A stretch of DNA of 64,000 nucleotides from Rosellinia necatrix (GCA_021209875.1 JAGYVD010000005.1:868001-932000), one strand, 5' to 3'; positions 12,365-25,234 are shown, counted from the first letter of the stretch. Numbers and translations: made by a program. Notes: a model not told the origin generated them from the letters alone.

Positions 12365-12412
12365 ACCGGTCATTGTACCGGTCATTGTACCGGTCATTGT
12401 ACCGGTCATTGT
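12365..12412. repeat. 4 x 12-bp perfect direct repeat upstream of dehydratase
   Basis: The unit ACCGGTCATTGT is repeated four times without a mismatch, ending 170 bp before the dehydratase start codon. Each unit begins with the palindrome ACCGGT. The position and exact period suggest a clustered regulatory site, but a simple tandem expansion would look the same. Confidence 0.8.
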
Positions 12413-12582
12413 CACGTAGGCTAGTGGATTTTTCGGGTCATTTGGACACGAGGGGTGTGAGTTGGAAAAGTCGAATGGTCATGGGTTAGAGCAGCTCATA
12501 TCATTCTACAATATCGTCGCCATCCTCCCGGTGCTTTCTTGGAAAAAGCACTATCGCGAGATTAAGTGGTAGTGTACATAAT

Positions 12583-14556
12583 ATGGCATGCGAGTCGGAG
12601 TCAGACTGCAATGGCTGTGCCGCCACGGCCTGCAGCAGCAGCAAGCCACCGGCAGACATCGAGGATTACAGGGCGGAAACCCAGAGACTCCAGGCGCGGG
12701 TCAGGGAGCTCGAGGAGCGACTCTCGGCGCAGAAGCCCGACAGCAGTTCGGCGGCCACCCCCGAAGATGCAACGCCCAAGCGACCCCTGAGATCGGCGGG
12801 CTGGTTCGACAGGCCCGACGATCGCACCATCCAGACGCTGTACATCGAACGGTATCTCAACTACGGCCTGACGAAGGAGGAGCTACTATCGGGCAAGCCG
12901 ATCATCGGCATCGCCCAATCTGGGTCGGACTTGGCGCCTTGTAATCGACACCATCAGGTGCTGGCGAAGAGGGTGCGCGAGGGGATTCGCTCTGCGGGCG
13001 GTATCGCCATCGAGTTCCCCACGCATCCGATCCAGGAGACCATAAGGCGGCCCACGGCCACCCTCGACCGCAATCTCGCCTATCTGGCCTTGGTCGAGCT
13101 GTTATACGCATACCCCTTCGACGGCGTGGTGCTACTCACGGGGTGTGATAAGACGACACCGGCCTGCCTCATGGCCGCCGCGACCATGAACATCCCAGCC
13201 ATCTGCCTCAACGTCGGCCCGATGCTGAACGGCTGGGCCAAGGGGGAGAGGGTCGGGGCCGGGACGGTCGTGTGGAAGGCCCGGGAACTCCACGCCGCAG
13301 GCCAGATCGACGAGGACCAGTTCACGGACATGGTGGCGGCGGGCACGCCGTCCGTGGGGCACTGCAACACGATGGGCACGGCGTCCACGATGAACGCGCT
13401 CGCGGAGGCGCTGGGCATGGCGCTCCCGGGATCCGCCGCCATCCCGGCCGCGTACCGCGAGCGGGCGCAGATGGCGTACAGCACCGGCGAGCGCATCGTG
13501 GGAATGGTGCACGAGGACCTCAAGCCGAGCGACATCATGACGCGGGCGGCGTTCGAGAACGCGATCGTGGCGAACACGGCCATCGGCGGGAGCACGAACG
13601 CGCCGATCCACCTGAACGCCATCGCGAAGCACGTCGGCGTCCCGCTCGACCTGGACGACTGGGACCGCCTCGGCTTCGGGATCCCGCTGCTGCTCAACAT
13701 GATGCCGGCGGGCGAGTTCCTCGGCGAGGAGTACCACCGCGCCGGGGGGCTGCCGGCGGTGCTCGCGGAGCTGCTCGAGGCCGGGGCGCTGCCGCACCCG
13801 GACGCGATGACGGCCAACGGGCGCAGCATCGGGGCGAACGCGCGTGGGCGGCGGACGTGGGACGCGCGGACGATCCGGCCGTTCGCGGACCCGCTGCGGC
13901 GGGAGGCCGGGTTCCTGCACCTGCGGGGTTCGCTGTTCGACAGCGCGATCATGAAGACGTCGGCGATCTCGGCGGCGTTCCGGGCGGCGTTCCTGTCGGA
14001 CCCGGCGGACCCGGACGCGTTCGAGGGCCGCGTGGCGGTCTTCGACGGGCCCGAAGACTACCACGCGCGCGTGGACCGGGCGGCCGTCGACGCGCGCACC
14101 ATCCTCGTCATGCGCGGCGTCGGCCCGCTGGGCTACCCGGGCGCCGCCGAGGTCGTCAACATGCGCGCCCCGGACCACCTGCTGCGCCGCGGCGTCGCCG
14201 ACCTCCCCTGCATCGGCGACGGCCGCCAGAGCGGCACCTCGGGCTCCCCGTCCATCCTCAACGCCACCCCCGAGGCCGCCGACGGCGGCAACCTCGCGCT
14301 GCTGCGCGACGGCGACGTCGTCCGCGTCGACCTCCGCCGCCGCCGCGTCGACGTCCTCGTCCCGGACGCCGAGCTCGCCGCCAGGCGCGCCGCCCTCGAC
14401 GCCGACGGCGGCTACCGCGGGCCCCCGAGCCACACCCCCTGGCAGGACATCTTCCGCCGCGAGGTCGGCGGGCTCAGCGAGGGCATGGTCCTCCGCCGCG
14501 CCCCGCTGTTCCAGCGCGTCGCCCAGACCTATCCCGTGCTGCGGGATAATCACTGA
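12583..14556 (+). CDS. IlvD/Edd-family dehydratase, sugar-acid (arabonate/xylonate) type
   Basis: A single exon of 657 aa. IlvD/Edd enzymes dehydrate dihydroxy acids or aldonic acids using an Fe-S cluster and Mg2+. The three cluster ligands are Cys120 (DLAPCNRHH), Cys188 (TGCDKTTPA) and Cys261 ([10 protein letters not shown]). Their spacing of 68 and 73 residues is the spacing I recall for the [2Fe-2S] bacterial xylonate and arabonate dehydratases, so a sugar-acid substrate is more likely than the branched-chain pathway. The active-site loop [13 protein letters not shown] is at 545-557. Residues 1 to about 75 form an extra N-terminal region with several Cys ([12 protein letters not shown]) and a short coiled coil ([13 protein letters not shown]), outside the usual fold. 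No mitochondrial presequence is seen. Third positions are almost all G or C, unlike flanking genes except the aldo-keto reductase. Confidence 0.9.
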   Translation: MACESESDCNGCAATACSSSKPPADIEDYRAETQRLQARVRELEERLSAQKPDSSSAATPEDATPKRPLRSAGWFDRPDDRTIQTLYIERYLNYGLTKEELLSGKPIIGIAQSGSDLAPCNRHHQVLAKRVREGIRSAGGIAIEFPTHPIQETIRRPTATLDRNLAYLALVELLYAYPFDGVVLLTGCDKTTPACLMAAATMNIPAICLNVGPMLNGWAKGERVGAGTVVWKARELHAAGQIDEDQFTDMVAAGTPSVGHCNTMGTASTMNALAEALGMALPGSAAIPAAYRERAQMAYSTGERIVGMVHEDLKPSDIMTRAAFENAIVANTAIGGSTNAPIHLNAIAKHVGVPLDLDDWDRLGFGIPLLLNMMPAGEFLGEEYHRAGGLPAVLAELLEAGALPHPDAMTANGRSIGANARGRRTWDARTIRPFADPLRREAGFLHLRGSLFDSAIMKTSAISAAFRAAFLSDPADPDAFEGRVAVFDGPEDYHARVDRAAVDARTILVMRGVGPLGYPGAAEVVNMRAPDHLLRRGVADLPCIGDGRQSGTSGSPSILNATPEAADGGNLALLRDGDVVRVDLRRRRVDVLVPDAELAARRAALDADGGYRGPPSHTPWQDIFRREVGGLSEGMVLRRAPLFQRVAQTYPVLRDNH

Positions 14557-14761
14557 AGCAGCAGCGTTCGGGATTCTATGCTGGCTCTAGGTGCGCGTGG
14601 ACACAAAGGAAGAGAGAGAAAATGAAAACAATATTGAAGAAAACTCTGATATCTACGTCGTTGGGTATAGCTGTCATATTCGTGTCACTGGTGATCTACT
14701 TTAACTCTACGCCCCCCTCGTCGGTTGCCGACGTGGGAATAATAGATCTTGCTAATTGTTT

Positions 14762-14780
14762 TATATATATATATATATAT
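14762..14780. repeat. (TA)n microsatellite
   Basis: About nine TA units, 200 bp after the dehydratase stop codon. Confidence 0.85.
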
Positions 14781-16423
14781 CTGGTGTTCTTTCCATTTGC
14801 CTATCTGCGCCTACATACGTGCCTGTTGTTTCGTTCTTCTAGAGATTTACATGCTGCTGCCTCTGTATGCGCATCGTTGTGAGATAATCATCAAAGAAAT
14901 GTCACGTAGCCCCTTTCTATTTCGAAGAGGGACGTAGCTACCTCGAGTCACGGAATACATGCTTGCATTATTCAGAAATTACACTGCTGGCGCTTTTCGT
15001 AGCCTCCTTCATTTATTAGTTGGAAATATCTCCCGCTTAAAAATAATTTTGGCTATCTCGTGACCTGATGGACTCTTCGGCGATAGGGGTCTGGAATCAC
15101 TTCCATTAGCTACCCGTCATCTACGTCTAGACCTTCTCGTTTCCCTTCTAGCTCTCTCTAGTTTTAGACCCGGTAGTTGGCATGTTGCATTGAAGCTCCA
15201 TCCCATGGGTCCCGTTTCCGGCGACAGACACTTGGCTACTTCACTAACTATGGATACAGCCGACAAACGGTGCTGTCACAAGAAGCGTAGGATGCCCGTT
15301 TCGTATAGAAGCAATGCATACGTGGGTTCACAAGTAGTACCGTCACATCCGGGTGGATCATGCTCCGTGGTTCTTGACGGCCAAGCCAGAACCTACTGTA
15401 TGGTGCTTTTGCTCATCGTAGCCCATCCGTAGCCTTGCCGCCTGCGATACTACCCATTTCATGATGCCTTCATTGCAGTGCTAGGCTGAGCCCTTCTCGA
15501 GTTCCAGCTTCGCTCGATTTGGTGCGCCGCTCCGTTAGCTGTGTCATCGGGTCTGCGTGGCTTCTATTTTGATTCTACACCGTCTTGAGTTTCAACCAAA
15601 GCCCAGATGGTCCGGTGAAGTGGCATAAGAGCTATATACTTGGCTTAATAATGGATATTTTAGCTCATGTTAAAGTATACGTACCGGGTTCTAGTTGTTA
15701 CTATTATGAGTGGGACTGAGTGCGGCGATTTAGTCACTATGATTCCATCATGCTAAGGGCACTTGGGAGGCTGTATTATTAGCTCTTCGTGGATTTTTAC
15801 TCTTCACCATGTTCGTCCGAGATACAAAGCCATCATGACTCCAGCCTAACGGCGGCTCAGATGGCCATGTGATTATATAAGCATCGAGATTGTGTTTGTT
15901 GCGAAGTCATCGACATTCCTAATCAGGCGTAGGGGCTTCTTCATTTCGCAGTGCATACGTATATAGCACAGAGCTAGAGCGGATGCTAGGGCATGGCGAA
16001 GTCGGCCAACGGGTTGTGGTGACCCGGGCGATCCGATACCTATGTATGTCTCAATGCTTCCACTGCTTCGTCTACACTACTCCCAGCTGTCAATAGCCAG
16101 ACCGCCCACATACCTTACAAGAGGGGATTGTGTTTGCGAGACTAGCGCAGGCTAGCAGGAAAGATCCAGGTCTGATCCAGGTTTCGAATAATCGTGGAGC
16201 TCAATGCAAGCGCCTGCGACGGTCGTATGGTCCGATAACCTTATTTCCTGTTCGATAGTCCTACATACATATACATACTCGAAAATCTCACCCCCTTGCA
16301 GCCGATCGCCGAGGTAGTTGTAGGCCGACCAAGCTCTCTGGACCGGACCCAACGGAGCCCTTGCTGCAGTTGCTTAACCTGCGGCAATCCCGGGGCTAAT
16401 GGGGAGCCTGAAGATGGACACTC

Positions 16424-16436
16424 AAAAAAAAAAAAA
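16424..16436. repeat. Poly-A tract (13 A)
   Basis: A mononucleotide run in the gene-poor region. Similar A or T runs occur at about 19646-19663, 20018-20030 and 20702-20716. Confidence 0.8.
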
Positions 16437-17600
16437 ACGCACGCCGACCGAAACGGCAGCTGTCGGGGCGAGACGGCCGACATGCCAAATGAAGAATGCC
16501 ATGGTAGGGTAGTAGGGCCAGCTTATCGCCTCCCGCCGATTGTCGAGCTGAATTGGGGGGTGTCGAGTCGGGGCCACCAATCTCGATGGAGAGGACGGTC
16601 AGCCAAGACCAAGGGCCGACCGGACAGACCATCTTACTCAGCAACACAGAGAGTCTCGGCGAGGAGTGGCCAGAGTGGCTGCTGCTGAGGCGCAAACAGT
16701 GCACAAAAAAAAACTAAAGTCAGCAATGTGCCGGCATTATGGGATAAGCATAAAAACCTGAATCGCAGGAGACAGGACCCCCCCCCTTGGAGGGAAACCG
16801 GCCAGCGCCCGGCTGGCATCTCGAGGAGGCTGTGCAGCCACTATGCTCGAAGGGGGGAGGGGCTGGGTGGCCCATCTACGTAGAGTAGCTGCATGACGAG
16901 ATCCAAGTGCAACACGCGCGTCCCGGCGGCACGACTTATATCGCATTGAGCCGGGGGCGGTGTGCAAGCGTGCAACGATGGAACAGTCAGCACGAGGGAC
17001 TAACCCCGGAGCGTGCTAGGCCTGCCGCCCGCCGCCGGCCATTGTGGCAGCCAAGCAATGGGCCTCAAAGTCGCTGCCGGTAGTTGTCGCCACGAGAGCG
17101 AGGGAGGCGGAGCGAGGGAGGGATGGGGATGGGGATGGGGGAGGGGGAAGAGGTAGACGGGCGAGAGAACGAGAGACTGGTGATTCTAGCGTACACTACT
17201 TGTACTGCAATCAATCCTGAGCCATCTCTGTTTCCATTATACCACCTTTCCCCACGCAAAGAAAGAGAGAGGGCCTGCAGGACCACGGCACGGCGAGGCA
17301 GGCCGGGCCCCCCCCTTCCTCCTCCCTCCCCTGCGCTTTCGCGAATACGCCGCCGACCCTGATTGGGCCCTTCCTTCACTCCTCGCCAGCGGGCAATCAC
17401 CTCTCTGCAGGACGACGACTTGTGTGTATGCAAGACATTGTACGGCCGTGCCTTTCCGCCCTGCTGACCCCCGGGACGACGGGCTGCCACGGCGGCCGGC
17501 CAGACCCTGAATTCCTGGCAACCGGAAATAACCTTGATCTGGGCTGTTTGGGTTTTTCTCTCCTACACTACGGTACAGTACAGCACCCACCGTGCGCGCG

Positions 17601-17622
17601 CTCTCTCTCTCTCTCTCTCTCT
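17601..17622. repeat. (CT)11 microsatellite
   Basis: Eleven CT units following a short CGCG run, within a pyrimidine-rich tract that continues to about 17637. Confidence 0.85.
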
Positions 17623-20600
17623 CCCTCTCTCCCCCCAGGTTGTCCCCTACGCTCTTCGTCTCCCCGGCCCCCCGGCTCCCCACTACGTCACAGGAGAGGC
17701 GCCCCCCTCTCCCAAGGGATGTATGTATATGTATATCTGTATGTATGTATGTGCTGTATGTACGGTTAGATGGTTTAAATAGTGTATGGGGAAGTGTCGT
17801 TACGGGATCGCTGTCCCGTTGTTACGGGCTGCCTCTCTGCTCCGCTGCAAGGGGACTCGCTAAACCGCAAATGTGCACGTCAGGGTGTTTGCCGAGCCCG
17901 TGAACACACACGCTAGCGCTTGCCGCCATTGAGCCAACGGTCTTCCCAGCCCAGAAAACCGACATGGCCGGCCATCGTTTAGATTGCCCAGCGCCTCGTT
18001 TTCAGCCTCCAAGACCAATGGTTCCCCCCGCGGCTAACTCCGCCGGAGGACCCTAAGCTCCAAAGCGAATGGCCTCAGACGCCATATATCCTGCACTAGC
18101 TCGACAATTGGCTCCCCTCCCCCCCCTCGCAGCATCTACTGCTTCCATATTAGGCCGTGATGTTTTTTGGCTGGGCTGTAACTTTGCAAGCGACCACTCA
18201 CATTTGCATGTGACGTGGCTTTGGGGCTAGGAGTTCAGGACGAGTCGTAAATGAGCGGCGAGTACATCCCGTGCAAGTATCTCCTTTCTTTGACCGCAGT
18301 TGGTTCTAATTCTCATAATTCTGATAACTAGTGCTTCTCTCATGACTTATCATCGCTCACCGACATGGAGTGGCTTGTACTTTCCTTGACCATTTGAAAC
18401 GCCATATGGTCCAGAAACTTCTCGCTTCGGTGGTCTTGGAAGCCTCAACAAGGTTCGTATCCCGTACCATAGGCAGCAGGAGCATATGGTCACACCACCA
18501 AGACTAACAGGAGCAAAAGTATATTGTGACTGGACTGGGCACTTAAACACTAATGGCCTGATATGTGACCGCAATTTGGTGCTAAGACAGCCTGTGTACC
18601 GTGACCCAGGAATCTGAGGTGATCCCTAATATTCCTCATCTTGAAATGTTTGATAAGCTCAGTTTATGTCATCTTGATGGTAAAAGAAAGATTGGAAGGG
18701 ATAAGCTCCTCGGGAATTATTATTTCCTCTGAGGAGCAGTCTAATAGACTATACCTTCGTAGTACCGACTCTATGGGAATTAATGATGATATGTCGAATT
18801 TAACCAGGAGCAGCCGAGTATGATTAGGTTAGATTGCACCGGTACCAATGCAACGGGATATTTTCCTTGTAAGATTACACTAGTTATATATAATCTTGGT
18901 AGGCAATGAAGATTCAGTGTACATGTCAGATGAATAATGATCACACCAATTTTGACACTGATATCTGAGCTAATACAACAGTATATATCAGATAGACAGG
19001 GCGCAAATACCCGTGGTTGAAAAAGGAGGAATGGCGAAAATAAAAGATAGCACGCCAGTATTATTAGTGAGCGCCCAAAACTTTAACTCGAAGCTGACAG
19101 TCGAAATTCCACGTGTCGGGGAGCTGCCAACTGCGGATCAATCAGCTACTTAATTACCTTAAGTTTGCCTAAGTTTGCCTAAGTCAAGTATGAATAAGGA
19201 CTCGTATGCATTAGCCTCGAAACAACAGGGCGAAACAAGTGTTGAACGGGCCCCTTTTAAGCCGCACATGGCCAGCCAATCCTTGTACTTGCCGGCACTT
19301 AGCACCCAGCGATTAAGTAGCGAGTTTACGCGTCGTGCTACCCTGACGGGGTGTTACACGAGATGCAAGTCCTCCCCCGACAACACGGGCATTTGCCGAA
19401 CGCCCCTAGGGAAGTTGTCGTAGCACGATAGGGATGGGATGTTTCACAACCCCGGTGGCAGATCTTTCGTCCCGACTGCTGCATCGTTGACCCGGCCAAG
19501 GCGATGAACTGAGATCTTGTGCGACTTGCTGTATGTAGGTCCCGATACCACGTTTATGCAATATGCCTGCCACTCGCGTGCCCCGGATACATATACATAT
19601 TTACTTACTGTACTGTGCATTGTTAGGCGGCGCCCCCCCCTTTTCTTTTTTTTTTTTTTTTTTCGGAGACCTCTCCTCCTTCTTTCTTTCTCCTCCTTCC
19701 TCTCTCCCTCTCTTTTTTCTTTCCTCTGTGTGTGGTAAAGTCGGCACACACCGGGACCCACTGGCGAGCGGGCGGCCCTCGAGCATCACACGTGGTGACG
19801 AACCCACCGGAACGGAGCTGCTGGGCGTGCCGTTAGTGGCTTGAACGACGGCGGGCAGAGCTGAGCTGGAGAAGGGATTATTACGTGAGGGGAACGGGAT
19901 GACTGGATGGACTGCATGTTCTGGAACACGGGGTTCCAATCTCCTGGGAACTCTGGGTCGCAATGATCGCGTACCACGTCTGCACGGGCGGGCACCAAAG
20001 AAGGAAAAAAGGGAGAAAAAAAAAAAAAAGGTCTACTACATAATAATAATATCCCTCCATACCCAGACGCTCGGTAACCCGTCCGCTTTTCCCCCTCCGC
20101 TGGTTGGGGGTTTGATCGATCTGGCCCTCCTCGGCCCTGCTCTGCTGCGGAATTCTACATGATGCTAGCTCGGGCCTTTTGCTGTCGTCCTGTCCGCTTT
20201 GGGGTTTCTACATGCAAGCCACAAACCGTCCAAGTCTCATGTACACACTCCCCTGTGGACGATTTGATACGCTGCGATTGTATACCCTTACTAAGATCGG
20301 GGTAGACCGTAACCCGCAAACTTGGCGGCGTGCCGCGAGCTGGACGCCGCATCTCATTCTGACTAAAGCTCAACAGGTAATCAACTGATGACGGCTTGGT
20401 GATGTCGGAGAGGCGGGCGTGATACAGCGATACAGTGATACAATATAGATAAGGTTAGACTTCTCGAAGAGCATTGGGTGGTATAAAGAGGTTGCATCCG
20501 GTCAGCTGACCAGAGGCTTGACCCAGCACAGCATGCCTGCTGCTGTGGTGTCCGCGGGTGCCAAGCTAGCAGCACAGCACCGTATCGGTATCCCAGGGGA

Positions 20601-20771
20601 TGCGTGGGCAGCATAACCGGCCGCGTGTGGTCGCCTCGACTATCTTGGTTGGATGGGGGGGTTGCATCCGTAGCTCCATTGAGGAAGGCAAGAGAATAAG
20701 ACAAAAAAAAAAAAAAGCGGGTGTCGCGGCCGGCATCTCGACGACAGGGTGTGCTACTACTACTACTGTAT

Positions 20772-20818
20772 GTCTAAGTACATACACACATACACACATA
20801 CACATATACACACACACG
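20772..20818. repeat. CA-rich microsatellite
   Basis: Imperfect (CA)n broken by TA steps. Confidence 0.75.
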
Positions 20819-22803
20819 TGCACTATTCTTCCCTTTTTATTTATTTTTGTTTTATGAACAATCCAGACCGCAAATCTGACTTGAGAGAGTCTACTTACAC
20901 TAGTCCCCCCCTCCCTACCCTCCCAAGCCAGAAGGAATAAATGGACCGGTTTCTATTCATGGAAGCTGGGCGGAACGGTTTCGCTCTTCTACGCTAGTCT
21001 AGTCTCGATGGACCTGTCTGGTGCCTGGATACTCTGCCCGGCTGTGTGTGTGTCAATTATGGATTACGGAAGAGTAAATACGTAACTACTTACACGCACG
21101 CTTAAGTACCTACTTAACATAGATGTTCTAGTTAGCTTTGGGTGCTTAGCGCGCTTCACATAATACCCCCCTGGCATTCTACCTAGTAAGTGGGACGAAG
21201 AACAGCGTGTACTTGTACACACAGCACCTTATTTCAGGTACCGACCTACCTATTTAACCCAGTAGTGAGTCAAAAACAGAGCACTAGCGTGGAGTCGTGC
21301 CAAAATGACTCGTCAGGATCTGCAACGTTCATCTCATGTCGAAGGGTCGCTCAGCCAAAAGCTGGGAGAGCCGGGTTGGCATTGGTACATAAGTCTAGAA
21401 GGCCCTATCAGGTTCGCGGTGAGCCGGACATGGCCGGTTCACATGATAGTCTCGGCTTTTAGTGACGACAGGTATCGGAGGGGTGGGAGGAGAAGGGGGA
21501 AGGGAGCGAGGGAGGGAGGGGGAAAGCATATCAGTATGGCGCCGATTGTCGTGCTAATCAACGACTTGAGTAATGATCACTGATAATGAACGGGGGGGGG
21601 GGGAAACTAGTTTGCTAGTCCGCCTTTCTCTATCTTCGGCGGCGAACAACAACGAACAAAGAGGTACTTCATCCAGCAGAGCGCCCAGTTCTGATATCTC
21701 CCCATGTCGTATTATCCCCACGCCAAGTGGCATCGGGAATAGATAGGCAGATGAATTGGTACATACCGTTTAGACTACTGGTATTAGTCTAGGACCAAGG
21801 CAGGCATGTATCCTGAAGAGCATCTATCCTAGGTAGGACCTAGTGTAGTATGGATCGATGAGAGCTCGATGCAAGGTGGTGGGGGGATGAGCGAGCTGCG
21901 GTTACGATAAGGTTTGTTCGTTTCTTTTGCCCTCTTGTCTCGGTACCATCATGAGGGGAGTTGATTAGGTCAGACCGCCTCCGTCTCCAGATGAGCCGGC
22001 TCCATCGAGGCGAATCGCCTTCGCAGATTGCCCGCATCGTCCTGGGGGCGGAGCTGGGGTTTCGGTTACGAGTTTCTGGGCAGAGCCCGCGCGGTAACGG
22101 CTCGGCATGGGCATGAACTAAGAAGAACATATCCACTTGGACACCTTGGATGCGGAGTTACTCTTACGTGCCTGGGCTGCCAGGGAGGCTGCCAGTTATC
22201 TATCTAGTGCACCTGAGGAATTCTATTTTACCAGGAAGTGCAAGTGGGAGAGGGCATGCGATGTAACATCATCGTCCCAGCCAACCCCTGGGTGGCCAAC
22301 GTTTCCAAGATTGACCAACGCTACTTACCACCCCTTCCCTCCCCTCCCCCCCAACAGAGGTTCAAGCACACATGGTTGAGCCTGCCAGACACAGCAGGAC
22401 CCCGCCATCGTACATCAATCATGGACAATTGCGGAATGGGAAGCTGTGCTAATCCGGCGGGCGGGAGGGGGGGGGGAGCTCTGTCTCTCTGTCTCTCTCT
22501 CTCTCTCACCGTGTTTTTTGCATCATCATCCTGGATACCAAGTCGCAGAAAGGCAGCTGTATGCGCGGCGCTGAATTGGTATCACATAGACGGCCGTGAA
22601 AGCGAAAAACGGCTGGGACACACTCCCATCCAAACGGCTGCTCGATGGAGGGGGTGGACGATCGATCTTATATCATCCAATTGATTACTGTAAGTGCGTA
22701 GGAATGAAGTTGACGGTGACCTTGTGTCTCTTGGCATTAGGTAGGTAACGGCTATCTCTCGCCGGGATGAGGGCTAGGCGCCATCTCGGGTTATGATGTA
22801 CAA

Positions 22804-22951
22804 TGGTAGTAGTGGCCGTAGTGGTAGTAGTAGTAGTAGTGGTGGTGGTGGTGGTAGTAGTAGTGGTAGTAGTAGTAGTAGTAGTGGCGGTGGTGGTCAT
22901 GGTAGCAGTAATAATAATTGATGTTGTCGTTGTTATTGTTGTTGCTGCTGG
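22804..22951. repeat. Trinucleotide array (GTA/GTG, then GTT-type units)
   Basis: About 150 bp of three-base periodic sequence. It is mostly TAG/TGG units, then AAT/TTG-type units from about 22908. On the minus strand it would encode poly-Thr; no start, splice signal or flanking domain supports translation. Confidence 0.8.
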
Positions 22952-23423
22952 AACGTGGACTTAAAGACACCCCCCCCGGTTAGTTCGGCCCGGCTTATTT
23001 TGATACATGAGGTTTCATTGCTCAACAAAGGCAATTTAGACAGCACACATCGATAGATCTAGGTGGGACTTGGTCTGGGCCAAGAGTCCAACTTTTTTTC
23101 CCTCTGGTTTTTTATGCTTATTTGATCGACTTCGGTGGTTATCACTATCGTCTTGCTTCATCCTCTCCTCCATAGTTGTGATACATCTGCCTACTAATAG
23201 ACGTGCGATGCCCTCCCCAGCCCTCCCCTCCGCTGCTCTACTCTCCTAGCTGGCGTGGGATTCCTACACATGCAACCAGCTCCATCTCGTTTTGGCCGCA
23301 GCTGCCGGTTGAGGAGGGTCGGGGGGTTTTGACCGAGGTGCGGTCAGACTTACTCTCTCTCGTGCCTAGGGCAAACTAGGCCAAACGGTTGGCGGCATGG
23401 TGCAGCAATCGCAGAGGTAGTGA

Positions 23424-23455
23424 TGTAGCAATGTAGCAATGTAGCAATGTAGCAA
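23424..23455. repeat. 4 x 8-bp direct repeat
   Basis: The unit GTAGCAAT is present four times without mismatch. Confidence 0.85.
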
Positions 23456-24454
23456 TGCAGCGCTGCGGCACAGTGAATTAAGGTTTTAAGCATATTTCTC
23501 GACGCCAGTACAGTAAGTGAAATGACGCGATAACACCAGCGTTGGTTTCGACGAAATAATGCAGGCAATGATTTTCCACCGTCGGGGCCGCACGGTACAG
23601 CTGCACTGTACGGTAACTAACACCCCAAGCGTGGTTTGTTCTATTTTTGAAACTGCGAAACACCGTTGGACAGGAACACAACCATGATTTACATAGTAAC
23701 GTACAAGTAGTAGTGTATATAGTTTAATTACTGGTATGATCCACCGTTATACTCATGTAAGTAAGCAGGCAAGTAATACTATAGCGGCTTATGCTGATAG
23801 TGTCGGCGGCATACCTGCTTAGAGGTAGTTATATTATTATTCTCATCTCTGCCTGTTTCTCAGCCGAGCGCACGGTGACAATACCAAGGCTAGTCGTTAC
23901 CTGCCACAGGCTTACCCTCAAACAGGTACTGATGGGCTTGCATTTCAGGTTCGGACACGAGCGCAGACCAGCGCAGACCAGCGCATCGGTGCACCCAGTA
24001 ACTCGAAGCACGACACCAACAACGGCGGCGGCGACATGCTGCAGATGCCTACCTGCATCGACATTAGCTACTACTTGGGTACCGTGTCTCTTCAGTGGCC
24101 TATCCACCGGCCAATCAGCTCCTACGCTGATTCTCGCCTCGGCCAATGGCAACGTTGACACTCGACTAGCCGGGAAAGACGTTAGTGCTAGCGTGCAGAT
24201 AGTAGTAGCTACAATTAGTAGTATTATCCAGTGCTAGAGTACACTTACCATAGTAAGATGTTGTTTCACAGGATGTGCAGGATGTACACTACTCAGACGT
24301 ACCTGCGGTACCTACCTACCTACCTCCCTACTTGGGACCCGCTGGGGTAGGCGTAGTGTCAAGTGGGTGGTTAGCGTTGTACTGTACCGTTGATTAGAAC
24401 AAGACAGCGCGGATCCACGACCCAATCCACTCCTCCCACAATTCGTAGTACCTT

Positions 24455-24480
24455 ACCTACCTACCTACCTACCTACCTAC
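24455..24480. repeat. (ACCT)n microsatellite
   Basis: Six or more ACCT units; the same motif family as the AGGT runs elsewhere in the window. Confidence 0.85.
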
Positions 24481-24510
24481 ATACATCCACCCATCCATCC
24501 ATACATCCAT

Positions 24511-24648
24511 ACCTTGATACACCCATACCTTGACACCTTGATACCTGGATACCTTGACACCTTGATACCTTGATACCTTGATACCTTGATACCTTGATAC
24601 CTTGATACCTGTATACCTGTATACCTATATACCTGGATACCTGGATAC
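24511..24648. repeat. 10-bp tandem array (ATACCTTGAT and variants)
   Basis: About 13 units of a 10-bp motif. They are nearly perfect in the centre (about 24550-24608), with variants (ATACCTGGAT, ATACCTGTAT) towards the right edge and some CATACCTTGA units on the left. The read-out is a decaying minisatellite. Confidence 0.8.
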
Positions 24649-25227
24649 AACCGTATCGAATTCTAGCCAACGGTAGGCTGAGAGTGGCGTCTGCGAGAAT
24701 GTAGGGAGATCCGAGGACGCGAAATATGGTCAGGGGCCAGCCAGGTCCCAGGCCGGGTCCCACTGCCCTGGATGGGCTCTCGTACGGCTAAGGCTGACTG
24801 TTAATTCGCCGGCCTCATCCCCCTTCATGTCTGTTTGCTAAGCTTTGCCCTTGTCTGTGGGCAGCAGGTACACCGGCGGCTTGTAGCATCGCGTGATGGG
24901 AGGCATGCTGATGGGTAACTGTGCTGCTCTAGTGCGCGGTATCTTAGTTCGGACATCGCCCTGGCGGCCTGTCTCGAAAGCGGCTTGGCACTCACTATGT
25001 GGTACTTCCGGTAACCCTGAAGCCACATACCCGCGGGAGAGTACCGTAAGCCGGTGCAAGACCGTTGCTCGAAGGGCCTTGTTGTACGCGCCACCGTCTC
25101 GTCGTCTCCGCCTTGTGTCGGTGCTGACTGACGACCTGACTGATCTGAGGGACTGCTCACTATGCAGAGACCCGAGCTCGAACGTGGGGACACGTTGGCC
25201 TACGCTCCGGTTTCCAGGTGCGGGTGC

Positions 25228-25234
25228 TATATAA
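25228..25234 (+). promoter_or_regulatory. Candidate TATA box of the polyketide synthase
   Basis: TATATAA lies about 310 bp before the PKS start codon and is followed by C/T-rich leader-like sequence (about 25255-25500), as is common in fungal promoters. There is no direct evidence of the transcription start. Confidence 0.3.

Larger units (their letters stand above)
10604..12582. other. Gene-poor intergenic region with microsatellites
   Basis: No convincing gene is seen in about 2 kb. It contains an AAG/AAT trinucleotide run (11320-11356), a G-rich purine tract (about 11597-11627) and, close to the dehydratase, four 12-bp direct repeats (12365-12412). The last part presumably carries the dehydratase promoter. 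Confidence 0.5.

Noticed and set aside
13132..14553. 473-codon minus-strand frame and 425-codon second plus-strand frame over the dehydratase
   Set aside because: They are shadows caused by extreme GC at third positions; they are Arg/Pro/Ala-rich without motifs, while the called frame has all family motifs.
22685..22900. Poly-Thr frame
   Set aside because: A translation of the trinucleotide array only.
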